DNA from: Polaribacter filamentus
Lineage (GTDB): Bacteria; Bacteroidota; Bacteroidia; Flavobacteriales; Flavobacteriaceae
NCBI RefSeq assembly: GCF_002943715.1
Contig: NZ_MQUA01000013.1
Location: forward strand, 2,307,501-2,371,500
DNA: 64,000 bases
Direction: 5' to 3'
A program made the translations under genes and the position numbers. The notes beneath the pieces are model-generated. The model was not told the DNA's origin and ran no database searches. It saw nothing but the letters and a program-made list of their open reading frames with translations. Shown here piece after piece: positions 46,728-54,414 of this stretch (position 1 is the stretch's first letter; the number at the start of each line of letters is the position of its first letter).

Positions 46728-47504
46728 TTAATTTCTATTTATTATTTGTTGTTCAATAGAACTCCACAAGTTAATTCTTAATTGCAATGCTTTTTTTGCA
46801 GTCTCTAAAACTTCCGTCCATTTTTGTGCATCATTACCACATAATTCAGTAATCATTTTTAAGGATAAAGGTCCGTGTTCATCGCCATCCAATTCAATAT
46901 GTCTATTTAAATAATACATAAAACTGTCATAGGATTTATTGTTATCCAAAGAAGCTTTCTCTATAATATTAATAAACATATCAGGAATTACATCTTCTCT
47001 ACCAAAAGTAAATGCAGAAGCAATTAAATGACTTTTATTTGTTTTTATGGTATCAAAGGTAAAATTAACAAATTCTTTTACTTCATTAGGAATCTCCAAA
47101 TTTTCCAATGCTTTCTCAACAGAAGTGTTTGCTTGTAACACTTTTATAAATTCGTTCATTTTACCTGGGTCTGCATTCACTTCTTGCATAGCAGTTAGAT
47201 ACATTTCAAAATGACTTTTAATTACTCCATGGGCATCAAAATCACTTTCTTCTGCTACCGTAATTTCATTTATAAAACGAGCTAATTCCGCATTTTTAAC
47301 TGGCATCCAAGGAATGGATACACAGGTTAAATTTACTTGTAATGCTTTTAAAAGTGACATAAAATCCCAAACTGCAAAAACGTGAAGACTCATAAAAACT
47401 TGCACATCTTCTAGAGTATGCAACTTTTTATACAGAGAATGATTTTTTAATTCATTCCTTGAACCGGCTAATTCTTTTTCAATATATACTAAGTTACTGT
47501 TCAT
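46728..47504 (-). CDS. DUF3050-like protein, probable haem-oxygenase-like di-metal oxidase, in the trp operon
   Basis: 258 residues, all-helical, with the DUF3050-like MSLHVFAVWDFMSLLKALQ. Candidate metal ligands form the pattern of haem-oxygenase-like di-iron oxidases such as CADD, UndA and SznF: Glu85/Glu86 with His92 (AEESDFDAHG), Glu170 (FGREDVIPD), and His202-x3-Asp206-x3-His210 (NRHIELDGDEHGP). The ligand assignment and enzyme class are inferences from spacing. The gene overlaps the trpB stop by one base (TAATG) and is 10 nt before trpA, so it is made with tryptophan synthase. A substrate linked to tryptophan, indole or anthranilate is suggested by context only. Confidence 0.75.
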   Translation of the reverse strand: MNSNLVYIEKELAGSRNELKNHSLYKKLHTLEDVQVFMSLHVFAVWDFMSLLKALQVNLTCVSIPWMPVKNAELARFINEITVAEESDFDAHGVIKSHFEMYLTAMQEVNADPGKMNEFIKVLQANTSVEKALENLEIPNEVKEFVNFTFDTIKTNKSHLIASAFTFGREDVIPDMFINIIEKASLDNNKSYDSFMYYLNRHIELDGDEHGPLSLKMITELCGNDAQKWTEVLETAKKALQLRINLWSSIEQQIINRN

Positions 47505-48688
47505 TATTCTTTTAAATGTTTTATATATATTTCTAAATCTTTATCTCCTCTACCCGATAAATTCACCACTACAACTTGGTCTTTTCTAAACTTAATTTTT
47601 GATAAAACAGCTAAGGCGTGTGCAGTTTCTAAGGCAGGAATAATTCCTTCTATTTTAGTTAACTCAAAAGCAGCTTCTAGTGCTTCGTCGTCTGTAGCAC
47701 TCATAAATTTAGCTCTTTTAGTTTCATATAAAAAAGCGTGTAAAGGCCCAACTCCCGGATAATCTAAACCTGCAGAAATAGAGTACGGTTCTACAATTTG
47801 CCCATATTCATCTTGCATTAAAATGGTTTTACTTCCATGAATAATTCCTACTTGTCCTAATTGAGAAGTAGCAGCACTTTCGCCCGAATAAACTCCTAAA
47901 CCAGCTGCTTCCACAGCAATTAACTCTACATCTTCATCATCTAAATAATGATAAAAAGCACCCGCAGCATTACTTCCACCACCAACGCAGGCAATAATTG
48001 TATCCGGATTTTCTTTACCCGTTTTCTCTTTTAATTGCCATTTCATTTCTTCAGAAATAATAGCTTGCAAACGCGCTACCATATCTGGATGCGGCGCTGG
48101 CCCAACAACAGAACCTATTAAATAAAACGTTTCTGGATGCTGAATCCAATAGCGAATTGCCTCATTTGTTGCATCTTTTAAGGTTTTACTTCCGCTTGTA
48201 GCAGGAACCACTTTTGCACCTAACATTTTCATTCTAGCAACGTTTGGTGCTTGACGAACAATGTCTTTTTCGCCCATAAAAACAGTACATTCTAGGCCCA
48301 TTAACGCACAAACTGTTGCCGTAGCAACTCCATGCTGCCCTGCTCCTGTTTCTGCAATAATTTTAGTTTTCCCCAATTTCTGAGCTATTAAAATTTGCCC
48401 AACCGTATTGTTCACTTTATGAGCTCCTGTATGACATAAATCTTCACGTTTTAAATAAATGTGAGCACCATACTTTTCAGATAATCTTTTTGCTAAATAC
48501 AAAGGTGTTGGTCTACCAACATACTCTTTTAATAAAGATTTGTATTCTTTTTGAAACTCCTCAGACTGGATAATTTGCACGTAATTATCCGCTAATTCTT
48601 TTACATTTGGATACAGTAATTCTGGAATAAATGCGCCTCCATATTGTCCAAAATATCCGTTTTCATCTGGTTGAAATTTTGATTTCAT
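47504..48688 (-). CDS. trpB: tryptophan synthase beta chain
   Basis: 394 residues. It condenses indole and serine to tryptophan with PLP. The PLP lysine lies in [11 protein letters not shown], the phosphate-binding loop is [13 protein letters not shown], and [17 protein letters not shown] is the usual N-terminal block. It is 56 nt after trpF and overlaps the DUF3050 gene start by 1 nt. Confidence 0.97.
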   Translation of the reverse strand: MKSKFQPDENGYFGQYGGAFIPELLYPNVKELADNYVQIIQSEEFQKEYKSLLKEYVGRPTPLYLAKRLSEKYGAHIYLKREDLCHTGAHKVNNTVGQILIAQKLGKTKIIAETGAGQHGVATATVCALMGLECTVFMGEKDIVRQAPNVARMKMLGAKVVPATSGSKTLKDATNEAIRYWIQHPETFYLIGSVVGPAPHPDMVARLQAIISEEMKWQLKEKTGKENPDTIIACVGGGSNAAGAFYHYLDDEDVELIAVEAAGLGVYSGESAATSQLGQVGIIHGSKTILMQDEYGQIVEPYSISAGLDYPGVGPLHAFLYETKRAKFMSATDDEALEAAFELTKIEGIIPALETAHALAVLSKIKFRKDQVVVVNLSGRGDKDLEIYIKHLKE

Positions 48689-48765
48689 ATCTCTCCTATT
48701 TGTGTAATCGTGTAACTATTGATTTGTTTAAACGTCTCAAACAATTAAACCGTTAAACTTTTTTT
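48689..48765. repeat. GTTTAA/TTAAAC-type intergenic repeat upstream of trpB
   Basis: The trpB-trpF junction holds GATTTGTTTAAACG, TCTCAAACAATTAAACCG and TTAAACTTTTTT. The same pieces recur at 49441-49554 between trpF and trpC. It appears to be a low-complexity intergenic repeat family. Confidence 0.35.
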
Positions 48766-49440
48766 AAATTTCTTTATTTCTTCTATTTTCTTAACTCCTG
48801 GTTCATTTTCAAACTTACTATTTACATCCAATGCATAAATAGGTAAATCTGAATTCACTATTTTTTCAACTTCTTCAATATCACTTAAACCGATACCTCC
48901 ACTTAAAAAGAATGGTTTTTCAAAAGGATATTTTTCTAACACTTTCCAATCGAATTGTACGCCATTTCCTCCTCTTTCTTTTCCTTTGGTATCAAATAAA
49001 AAGTAATCTACAAAGTCTAAATACGGTTTTAAAACATCAAAATCAAATTCATCTTTAATTCCGAATACTTTAATAATTTCCACTTTTTCATCAGAAATAA
49101 AATGTTTATTCTTTTCCTTTTTCTGATGTTTATTTTCTTCAATAAATAGAGCTCTTCTTTCTGATAATTGAATTTGTAGTTCTTTTACATATTCTACAGA
49201 CTCATCGCCATGTAATTGAACCGCATCCAATTGATATTCTTCTACCAACGAAACTAAAATTTCTAAATACTCATTTACAAAAACACCAACTTTTTTTATT
49301 GATTTTGGGAGTTCCGGAATAATACCTTCAAAGTTTCTTTTTGATTTTTCATAGAAAATAAAGCCCAGATAATCAGGTTGCAATGCTGCAACTTGTTGGA
49401 TATTTTCTGCGTATTTCATTCCACAAACCTTTAACTTCAT
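48745..49440 (-). CDS. trpF: phosphoribosylanthranilate isomerase
   Basis: 231 residues. An Amadori rearrangement of phosphoribosylanthranilate, third step of the trp pathway. KVCGMKYAENIQQV carries the catalytic Cys, DAVQLHGDESVEYV and FLSGGIGLSDIEEV are barrel loops, and DVNSKFENEPGVKK is the C-terminal signature. A Lys/Glu-rich insert near 120-135 makes it slightly longer than usual. It is co-oriented with trpC and trpB. Confidence 0.95.
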   Translation of the reverse strand: MKLKVCGMKYAENIQQVAALQPDYLGFIFYEKSKRNFEGIIPELPKSIKKVGVFVNEYLEILVSLVEEYQLDAVQLHGDESVEYVKELQIQLSERRALFIEENKHQKKEKNKHFISDEKVEIIKVFGIKDEFDFDVLKPYLDFVDYFLFDTKGKERGGNGVQFDWKVLEKYPFEKPFFLSGGIGLSDIEEVEKIVNSDLPIYALDVNSKFENEPGVKKIEEIKKFKKSLTV

Positions 49441-49554
49441 TATGAATATTGTTTAATCTTTTATTTGTTTAACTGTATTATTGTGTTTACTCAAACTCTA
49501 AAATTGTGTTTTCTTTGAAGCTACTTTTCAACAATTAAACAGGTACACTTTTTT
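49441..49554. repeat. GTTTAA/TTAAAC-type intergenic repeat between trpF and trpC
   Basis: Holds TTTGTTTAACTG, GTGTTTACTCAAAC and CAACAATTAAACAGG, similar to the pieces at 48689-48765. No gene is seen in this spacer. Confidence 0.35.
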
Positions 49555-50343
49555 CTATCTAATCTGACTAATAAATTCCATACAAGCTCCACCAGGGTCC
49601 TCCGTTTTCATAAACGTTTCACCAATTAAAAATCCTTGAAAACCATATTCTTTTAATCCCATAATAATTCTTGGATCAGAAATTCCGCTTTCTGAAATTT
49701 TAATACATGAATCTGGAATCTGACTTGCCAACTTAATTGAATGTTCTAAATCAACTTCAAAAGTCTTTAAATTTCTATTATTGATTCCTATAATTTTATT
49801 ATCTAAATCGTTAATTTTATCTAATTCTTCTTGTGTATGCACTTCATATAAAACTTCCATTCCTAAATCTGCTGCTAGGTTTCCGTAGTTTTTTAATTCT
49901 GCGGATGTTAAACAAGCTGCAATCAATAAAATTACATCTGCTCCTATTGCTTTCGCTTCCACAATTTGAAATCCGTCAACAATAAAATCTTTTCTTAAAA
50001 TTGGTTTTTGTTGATTGATCACTCTAGCTTCCATCAAATCTGCCATCGTTCCTCCAAAAAAAGAAGTATCCGTTAAAATAGATTGCGCTGCCACATTTGC
50101 GTCTAAATATCCATTGGTAACTTCAGCAATTGTTGCTGTGTCATTGATGATTCCTTTGGAGGGTGATTGACGCTTAAATTCAGCGATAATTCCGGTTGAA
50201 CCAACTTCTAATAAAGACTTTTTTAATGAAAAAGTTGCTCTACTAAAACTAGGACTTTGCACTAATTTCTGAACAGGAACTTCTGCTTTTATCTTAGCAA
50301 TTTCCTTTTTCTTGAATGCGATTATTTTATCTAGTATTGTCAT
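49555..50343 (-). CDS. trpC: indole-3-glycerol phosphate synthase
   Basis: 262 residues, TIM barrel. It closes the indole ring. IIAEFKRQSPSKGII carries the catalytic Glu and Lys, PILRKDFIVDGFQIVEA a second Lys, and IGINNRNLKTFEVDLE and SESGISDP the phosphate and Asn/Ser loops. Complete and of normal length, and not fused to TrpF as in E. coli. Confidence 0.97.
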   Translation of the reverse strand: MTILDKIIAFKKKEIAKIKAEVPVQKLVQSPSFSRATFSLKKSLLEVGSTGIIAEFKRQSPSKGIINDTATIAEVTNGYLDANVAAQSILTDTSFFGGTMADLMEARVINQQKPILRKDFIVDGFQIVEAKAIGADVILLIAACLTSAELKNYGNLAADLGMEVLYEVHTQEELDKINDLDNKIIGINNRNLKTFEVDLEHSIKLASQIPDSCIKISESGISDPRIIMGLKEYGFQGFLIGETFMKTEDPGGACMEFISQIR

Positions 50344-50357
50344 TTCTTATTTCTTCT

Positions 50358-50432
50358 GTCATTGCGAGGAACGAAGCAACCTGTTCATTTTAATCGAAAG
50401 GTTTCTTCAGTCATGCTTCCTTCGGAATGACG
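50358..50432. repeat. degenerate long palindrome (GTCATTGCGAGG type), copy A
   Basis: GTCATTGCGAGGAACGAAGC opens and CTTCCTTCGGAATGACG closes an imperfect inverted repeat of about 75 bp. Two relatives lie at 50619 and 52358. Such repeats are common in Bacteroidota genomes, and this copy would fold in the trp mRNA. Confidence 0.65.
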
Positions 50433-50434
50433 TT

Positions 50435-50611
50435 TTATTTATTACTATTTATTTTCTTATTTCTGTAACTCAAAAAAAAGTAAACAACTATACCCACGAT
50501 CAAACCAATAATTGATTGTTTTAACACACTTTGAGTCTGAATTCCTAGTGCCATTCCCATCAATAGAAAAGCTGGAATAATTAGAATTAAATTATTTTTC
50601 TTCTTTGCCAT
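50435..50611 (-). CDS. small two-span membrane protein inside the trp operon
   Basis: 58 residues from ATG 50611 (MAKKKNNLILIIPAFLLMGM). An ATG 12 nt further up (50623) is the edge of a palindromic repeat and is less likely. Two hydrophobic spans (about 8-24 and 32-50, IIGLIVGIVVYFFLSY) and basic ends are seen. No family was recognised. It lies between trpD and trpC, flanked on both sides by palindromic repeats, and may be a passenger with no role in tryptophan synthesis. Confidence 0.55.
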   Translation of the reverse strand: MAKKKNNLILIIPAFLLMGMALGIQTQSVLKQSIIGLIVGIVVYFFLSYRNKKINSNK

Positions 50612-50618
50612 TTTTTTT

Positions 50619-50690
50619 ATCATTGCGAGAAACGAAGCAATCTTTTTAAATTAACAGATTACTTCACTCTTAACCTCGTTCGTTATGACG
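50619..50690. repeat. degenerate long palindrome (GTCATTGCGAGG type), copy B
   Basis: ATCATTGCGAGAAACGAAGC and AACCTCGTTCGTTATGACG form the two arms, with AATC and GATT pairing inwards. It lies between trpD and the small membrane protein gene. Confidence 0.65.
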
Positions 50691-50696
50691 TTTTAA

Positions 50697-51686
50697 TTAT
50701 AAACTTACTAATTTATATAAACACTCTTTTGCCTTCAATCCTAAAAGCGACCCTTTTGCTTCTTCAAAAGCAGTTTCAAAAGACTTTGTTTCATCTACAA
50801 TTGTTAATGCAAACGCAGCATTTGTTAGCACCACATTATTTTGCGCTTCGGTGCCTTTTCCTTCTAAAATTGATTTAAAAATTTTAGCAGCATCTGCAAC
50901 CGAATTTCCTCCAAAAATTTCTGCCTGTTGAATTCTTTTTTGTCCTAAATCTTCCGGGTTTATAATTTGTTCTCCTTTTTTAGTGAAAAACTTGAATCCG
51001 CTTGTTAAGGATATTTCATCATAGCCGTCTAAGGCATGAATAATTCCGTAATTAATATCTTCTTCTTGTAAAATGTAATTGTACAAACGCGCAATTTCCA
51101 AATTAAAAGTTCCTAATAGATGATTTTTTGGCGAACTCGGATTTACCAAAGGTCCTAACATGTTAAAGAACGTTTTTAACGCCAATGCTTTTCTTGTTGC
51201 ACTAACCGCTTTCATTGCTGGATGAAATTTTGGAGCATGTAAAAAACAAATATTTGCTTTCTCTAAATGTTCTCTCAAAATACCTTCATCATTCGTAAAA
51301 TTGTATCCAAAACTTTCTAACATATCCGAAGAACCAGATTGTGAAGACACCGAATAATTACCGTGTTTTGCTACTTTTTGACCAGTTCCTGCAACGATAA
51401 AAGAAGTTAAGGTTGAGATGTTGAACGTGTCTTTTCCGTCGCCACCTGTTCCAACTATATCAATGGTATTATAATCTGATAAATCTACTTTTATGGCCAA
51501 CTCTTTTAGTGCATTTCTAAAACCAGAAAGTTCATCAACCGTAATTGGGCGCATCATAAAAACCGTCATAAATGACGCTAAATGTGCATCATTATAGTTC
51601 CCTGCAGCAATATCTATTAACACTTGCTTTGCTTCAGATTTGGACAATCTTTCGTGATTATATAATTTATTTAAAATTGCTTTCAT
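50697..51686 (-). CDS. trpD: anthranilate phosphoribosyltransferase
   Basis: 329 residues. It transfers phosphoribose from PRPP to anthranilate. The PRPP loop VGTGGDGKDTFNIST, KHGNYSVSSQSGSSDMLE and the anthranilate site around HPAMKAVSATRKAL are seen. Not fused to TrpG. It is 80 nt after trpG in the operon. Confidence 0.96.
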   Translation of the reverse strand: MKAILNKLYNHERLSKSEAKQVLIDIAAGNYNDAHLASFMTVFMMRPITVDELSGFRNALKELAIKVDLSDYNTIDIVGTGGDGKDTFNISTLTSFIVAGTGQKVAKHGNYSVSSQSGSSDMLESFGYNFTNDEGILREHLEKANICFLHAPKFHPAMKAVSATRKALALKTFFNMLGPLVNPSSPKNHLLGTFNLEIARLYNYILQEEDINYGIIHALDGYDEISLTSGFKFFTKKGEQIINPEDLGQKRIQQAEIFGGNSVADAAKIFKSILEGKGTEAQNNVVLTNAAFALTIVDETKSFETAFEEAKGSLLGLKAKECLYKLVSL

Positions 51687-51766
51687 TTAAATTGAATTCT
51701 AAAAATTTAAAGACACCAATACTATTATGCAAAGTTACCTCTAAAGTTTATCAACGTTTTGTTTGC

Positions 51767-52345
51767 TTACTTTTTAATACTATTTATAAAGTTTCTTAAT
51801 AACTGCTCACCAACATCTGTTAAAATAGATTCTGGATGAAATTGTACTGCCGAAATTGGAAATATTTTATGTTCAATTGCCTGAATTAATCCATCTTCAT
51901 CCCTTGCTGTTACTTGTATTTCTTCTGGAAAATTTTCGTCTGTTGCTGCCCAAGAATGATACCGTGCTGCTAAAAATGTTTCTGGAACATCTTTAAAAAT
52001 AATGGCAGAAGGGTCTGAGACCCTCATTTCCGTTGCAACTCCGTGAAAAACATTATCTAGGTTGATGATTTTCCCACCAAAAACTTCTGTAATTGCTTGT
52101 AAACCTAAACAAACTCCAAATATTGGTTTTACGCCTGCGTAGGTTTTAATGACGTCCTTTAAAATTCCTGCTTCATCAGGAATTCCGGGTCCTGGCGATA
52201 GCATAATTACATCATAATTATTTACATCTTCAATACTGATTTCATCATTTCTAAAAACTGCAGGATAATTTCCTGTAATTTTTTCTACCATGTGAACAAG
52301 ATTATAGGTAAACGAATCGTAATTGTCTAAAATTAATATTTTCAT
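51767..52345 (-). CDS. trpG: anthranilate synthase component 2 (glutamine amidotransferase)
   Basis: 192 residues, class I amidotransferase that feeds ammonia to TrpE. ILDNYDSFTYNLVHMVEK at the N-terminus, LSPGPGIPDEAG, the nucleophile Cys in FGVCLGLQAI, and the His-Glu pair in AVQFHPESILT are present. It could also serve PabB, as dual-use TrpG/PabA proteins exist. It lies 193 nt after trpE. Confidence 0.95.
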   Translation of the reverse strand: MKILILDNYDSFTYNLVHMVEKITGNYPAVFRNDEISIEDVNNYDVIMLSPGPGIPDEAGILKDVIKTYAGVKPIFGVCLGLQAITEVFGGKIINLDNVFHGVATEMRVSDPSAIIFKDVPETFLAARYHSWAATDENFPEEIQVTARDEDGLIQAIEHKIFPISAVQFHPESILTDVGEQLLRNFINSIKK

Positions 52346-52357
52346 ATTTCTTTCTAA

Positions 52358-52446
52358 TTGTCATTGCGAAGCAAATTTTTCATTTGCTGTGGCAATCTGT
52401 TTATTAATTAAGAGATTACTTCGTCGGAAAAACTCCTCGTAATAAC
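52358..52446. repeat. degenerate long palindrome (GTCATTGCGAGG type), copy C
   Basis: TTGTCATTGCGAAGC and ACTCCTCGTAATAAC are the outer arms, with GGCAATCTG and AGATTACTTCG inside. The most degenerate of the three copies, between trpE and trpG. Confidence 0.55.
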
Positions 52447-52460
52447 TTAAATCTCAATTT

Positions 52461-52540
52461 GCGTTAGGGATTGAAACGGCATCCTTTTTATTTTCTTTTT
52501 AAAATAAAAAGATATAGTGAAAAGCCCGCTTGAACGCCCT
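52461..52540 (+). ncRNA. Flavo-1-like structured element, copy 2
   Basis: Plus strand: GCGTTAGGGATTGAAACGGC and ATCC, a stem TTTTTATTTT-CTTTTT-AAAATAAAAA, then GATATAGTGAAAAGCCCG and CTTGAACGCC. The outer GCGTT pairs with AACGC, and GGG with CCC. It shares both conserved flanks with 1855-1996, and base changes in the stems keep pairing. It lies opposite to trpE transcription and shares its last two bases with the trpE stop codon. It may be an ncRNA or a 3' hairpin affecting trpE mRNA. Confidence 0.55.
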
Positions 52541-53930
52541 AAATATTCTCTGCTAAAATTAACGCTTTATTTAACGCTGCTAACTTATTATTTACTTCTT
52601 GTAATTCTTTTTCTTCATCAGAATGAATAACAATTCCTGCACCTGCTTGCGAATACAATACATTATTTTTACTTACAAACGAACGAATGGCAATTGCCAA
52701 ATTCACAGAACCGTCTAAACCGATAATGCCAACAGCGCCTCCGTAAAAGCCTCGTGTTTGATTCTCATATTTGTTAATTAGTTCCATCGCTTTGTATTTT
52801 GGCGCACCACTTAAGGTTCCGGCTGGGAAAGTATCACCAACAATTTCGATGGGATTTCCTTTAATTTTTCCTCTCACCGTAGAAACTAAATGAATTACAT
52901 GACTAAAATATTGTACTTCTTTAAAAACCTCAACGGTAACATTATCAGCATGTTTACTTAAATCGTTTCTCGCCAAATCGACCAACATTACGTGTTCTGC
53001 AGTTTCCTTCTTATCTTCGGATAATTTTTTACCCAACTTTCTGTCTTCTGCCATATCACCCGTTCTTCTAAACGTACCAGCAATTGGATTGATCGTTGCT
53101 TTTCCTTCAGAAATTTTAATCTGTGCTTCTGGTGAAGAACCCATTAATTTAAAAGAACCATAATCGAAATAAAACAAATATGGCGAAGGATTTATAGAAC
53201 GCAATGCTCTGTAGACGTTAAATTCATCTCCTTTAAATTTTTGCTGAAATTGGCGTGACAATACCAACTGAAAAACATCACCTCTTTTACAATGCGATTT
53301 TGCTTTTACCACATACTCTTTGAATTCTTCGCCGGTTACATTTGACGTTTCTTTGCCAACAATTTCAAATTTCTGTGTATTAAATGCTTGCGCATCTATA
53401 ATCGTTTGAACTTCGTTAATACGAGATTCTGTGCCTTCTTCGATATTTTCTATCAACGTCATTTCATCATTAAAATGATTGATGGCGATAATAAATCGAT
53501 AGAAACTGTATTGCATTTCCGGAATCGCAGAAGGTGCTTTCTTATTTGTGAATTTAATATTCTCAAAATATTGAACAGAATCAAATGTTGTATATCCATA
53601 TAAACCATTAAATGATTTTAATTCCGCCGGACACTCTAAATCTATTGAATTTGTAAATTTATCAAATAGTTGATAAAAATTCTTATCGATTGGTTGCGCA
53701 TCGATTTGTGTTCCTTTATGAGAAACCGTAAACTGATAATCGTCAACTTTCATGGTTACAATTGGTTCAATAGCGATAAAAGAAAAACTTTCTTCTTTAC
53801 TATGATAATCAGAACTTTCTAACAAAAGTGTATTTGCAAATTTATCTCTAAATCGCAAATACAAGCCTACAGGTGTCACTGTATCTGCTATTTTCGTTTT
53901 AAAAATTGTTTTAAAGTGTGTTTTTTTCAT
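52539..53930 (-). CDS. trpE: anthranilate synthase component 1
   Basis: 463 residues. It converts chorismate and ammonia to anthranilate. The N-terminal LLLESSDYHSKEESFS carries the LLES-type element of the tryptophan feedback site. The chorismate-binding half shows FQLVLSRQFQQKF, INPIAGTFRRTGD, VDLARNDLSKHAD and GTLSGAPKYKAMELI. It is the first structural gene of the operon. Its start codon is 13 nt after the attenuator hairpin, and it ends with TAG inside the structured element at 52461. Confidence 0.96.
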   Translation of the reverse strand: MKKTHFKTIFKTKIADTVTPVGLYLRFRDKFANTLLLESSDYHSKEESFSFIAIEPIVTMKVDDYQFTVSHKGTQIDAQPIDKNFYQLFDKFTNSIDLECPAELKSFNGLYGYTTFDSVQYFENIKFTNKKAPSAIPEMQYSFYRFIIAINHFNDEMTLIENIEEGTESRINEVQTIIDAQAFNTQKFEIVGKETSNVTGEEFKEYVVKAKSHCKRGDVFQLVLSRQFQQKFKGDEFNVYRALRSINPSPYLFYFDYGSFKLMGSSPEAQIKISEGKATINPIAGTFRRTGDMAEDRKLGKKLSEDKKETAEHVMLVDLARNDLSKHADNVTVEVFKEVQYFSHVIHLVSTVRGKIKGNPIEIVGDTFPAGTLSGAPKYKAMELINKYENQTRGFYGGAVGIIGLDGSVNLAIAIRSFVSKNNVLYSQAGAGIVIHSDEEKELQEVNNKLAALNKALILAENI

Positions 53931-53942
53931 TTTATAGAATTG

Positions 53943-53972
53943 AAAAAGGCTTATCGTGAGATAAGCCTTTTT
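53943..53972 (-). terminator. trp attenuator (terminator hairpin) in the leader
   Basis: On the minus strand AAAAAGGCTTATC-TCAC-GATAAGCCTTTTT forms a perfect 13-bp stem ending in five T, 32 nt after the leader peptide stop. Its 5' arm and loop (GGCTTATCTCAC, 53956-53967) can instead pair with GTGAGAACTAAACC (53990-54003), giving 6+3+2 base pairs. That would prevent termination. GTGAGA in turn can pair with TCTCTTA just after the Trp codons. Confidence 0.88.
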
Positions 53973-54003
53973 TATATTTTTTACGTATAGGTTTAGTTCT
54001 CAC

Positions 54004-54051
54004 TTATGAATTAAGAGAGTTCCACCACCATATGTTTAGTTGTTTTTTCAT
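54004..54051 (-). CDS. trpL: trp operon leader peptide with three consecutive Trp codons
   Basis: 15 residues: MKKQLNIWWWNSLNS. TGG TGG TGG lies at 54022-54030. It is located between a strong promoter and the attenuator of trpE. When charged tRNA-Trp is scarce, a ribosome stalled on these codons would cover the TCTCTT segment (54012-54020), free GTGAGA (53998-54003) and let it form the antiterminator. This is the arrangement known for E. coli trp, inferred here from sequence. The predicted transcription start is 3-4 nt before the ATG, so the peptide would be made from a nearly leaderless mRNA. Confidence 0.88.
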   Translation of the reverse strand: MKKQLNIWWWNSLNS

Positions 54052-54058
54052 TTGGCTA

Positions 54059-54090
54059 CAAATGTAGAAAGCAAATTCTACTTGAACAAA
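54059..54090 (-). promoter_or_regulatory. trp operon promoter
   Basis: TTTG (54087-54090), a 20-nt spacer and TACATTTG (54059-54066) on the minus strand are a full match to the Bacteroidota consensus. Start predicted near 54055. Confidence 0.85.
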
Positions 54091-54294
54091 TTTATTTTAA
54101 CTTTTTTATATTAATTTACAATGAAAAACAAATCTTCTAAAAAAAACCAATTTACATTACATCTACATACTAAATTATATTAATTAGTTATAAACTATAA
54201 CATATTTAACGAATTCTATTTCGAAAAAGAATAAAAAATCGTTTTTTTGTAGCACAAACATTTGTTTGATTTGAATTTACTGAATTAATTAACG
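54091..54294. other. divergent region between trp and gat operons, no gene seen
   Basis: AT-rich DNA without coding text. It precedes an orphan hairpin terminator at 54295, so a short plus-strand RNA could arise here, but no convincing promoter was found. Confidence 0.4.
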
Positions 54295-54332
54295 CACCAA
54301 TGATTTATAACTTAAATTATTGGTGTTTTTTC
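54295..54332 (+). terminator. orphan terminator-like hairpin before gatC
   Basis: CACCAAT-gATTTA-taact-TAAAT-tATTGGTG followed by TTTTTTTC. No plus-strand gene lies upstream within the window since 45898, so the transcript it ends, if any, is unknown. Confidence 0.55.
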
Positions 54333-54367
54333 TTTATATTGTACTTTAATCAGAGTCAAAACTTTTG

Positions 54368-54375
54368 TAGTTTTG
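54368..54375 (+). promoter_or_regulatory. -7 box of the gatC-gatA-gatB/aspS operon
   Basis: TAGTTTTG matches TAnnTTTG. The nearest upstream TTG is 26 nt away, slightly too far. The 5' leader would be about 36 nt. Confidence 0.45.
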
Positions 54376-54414
54376 CCCCCTTGAAGTTTTGATGTAAACT
54401 AAAACAAGAAAAGG

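Noticed and set aside
50312..50515. 67-codon plus-strand frame over the trpC start and palindromic repeat
   Set aside because: It lies mostly in repeat A and the small membrane gene on the other strand, and its composition is not protein-like.
50358..52446. The three GTCATTGCGAGG-type repeats as a CRISPR array
   Set aside because: Only three degenerate copies with genes between them, no regular spacers and no cas genes.
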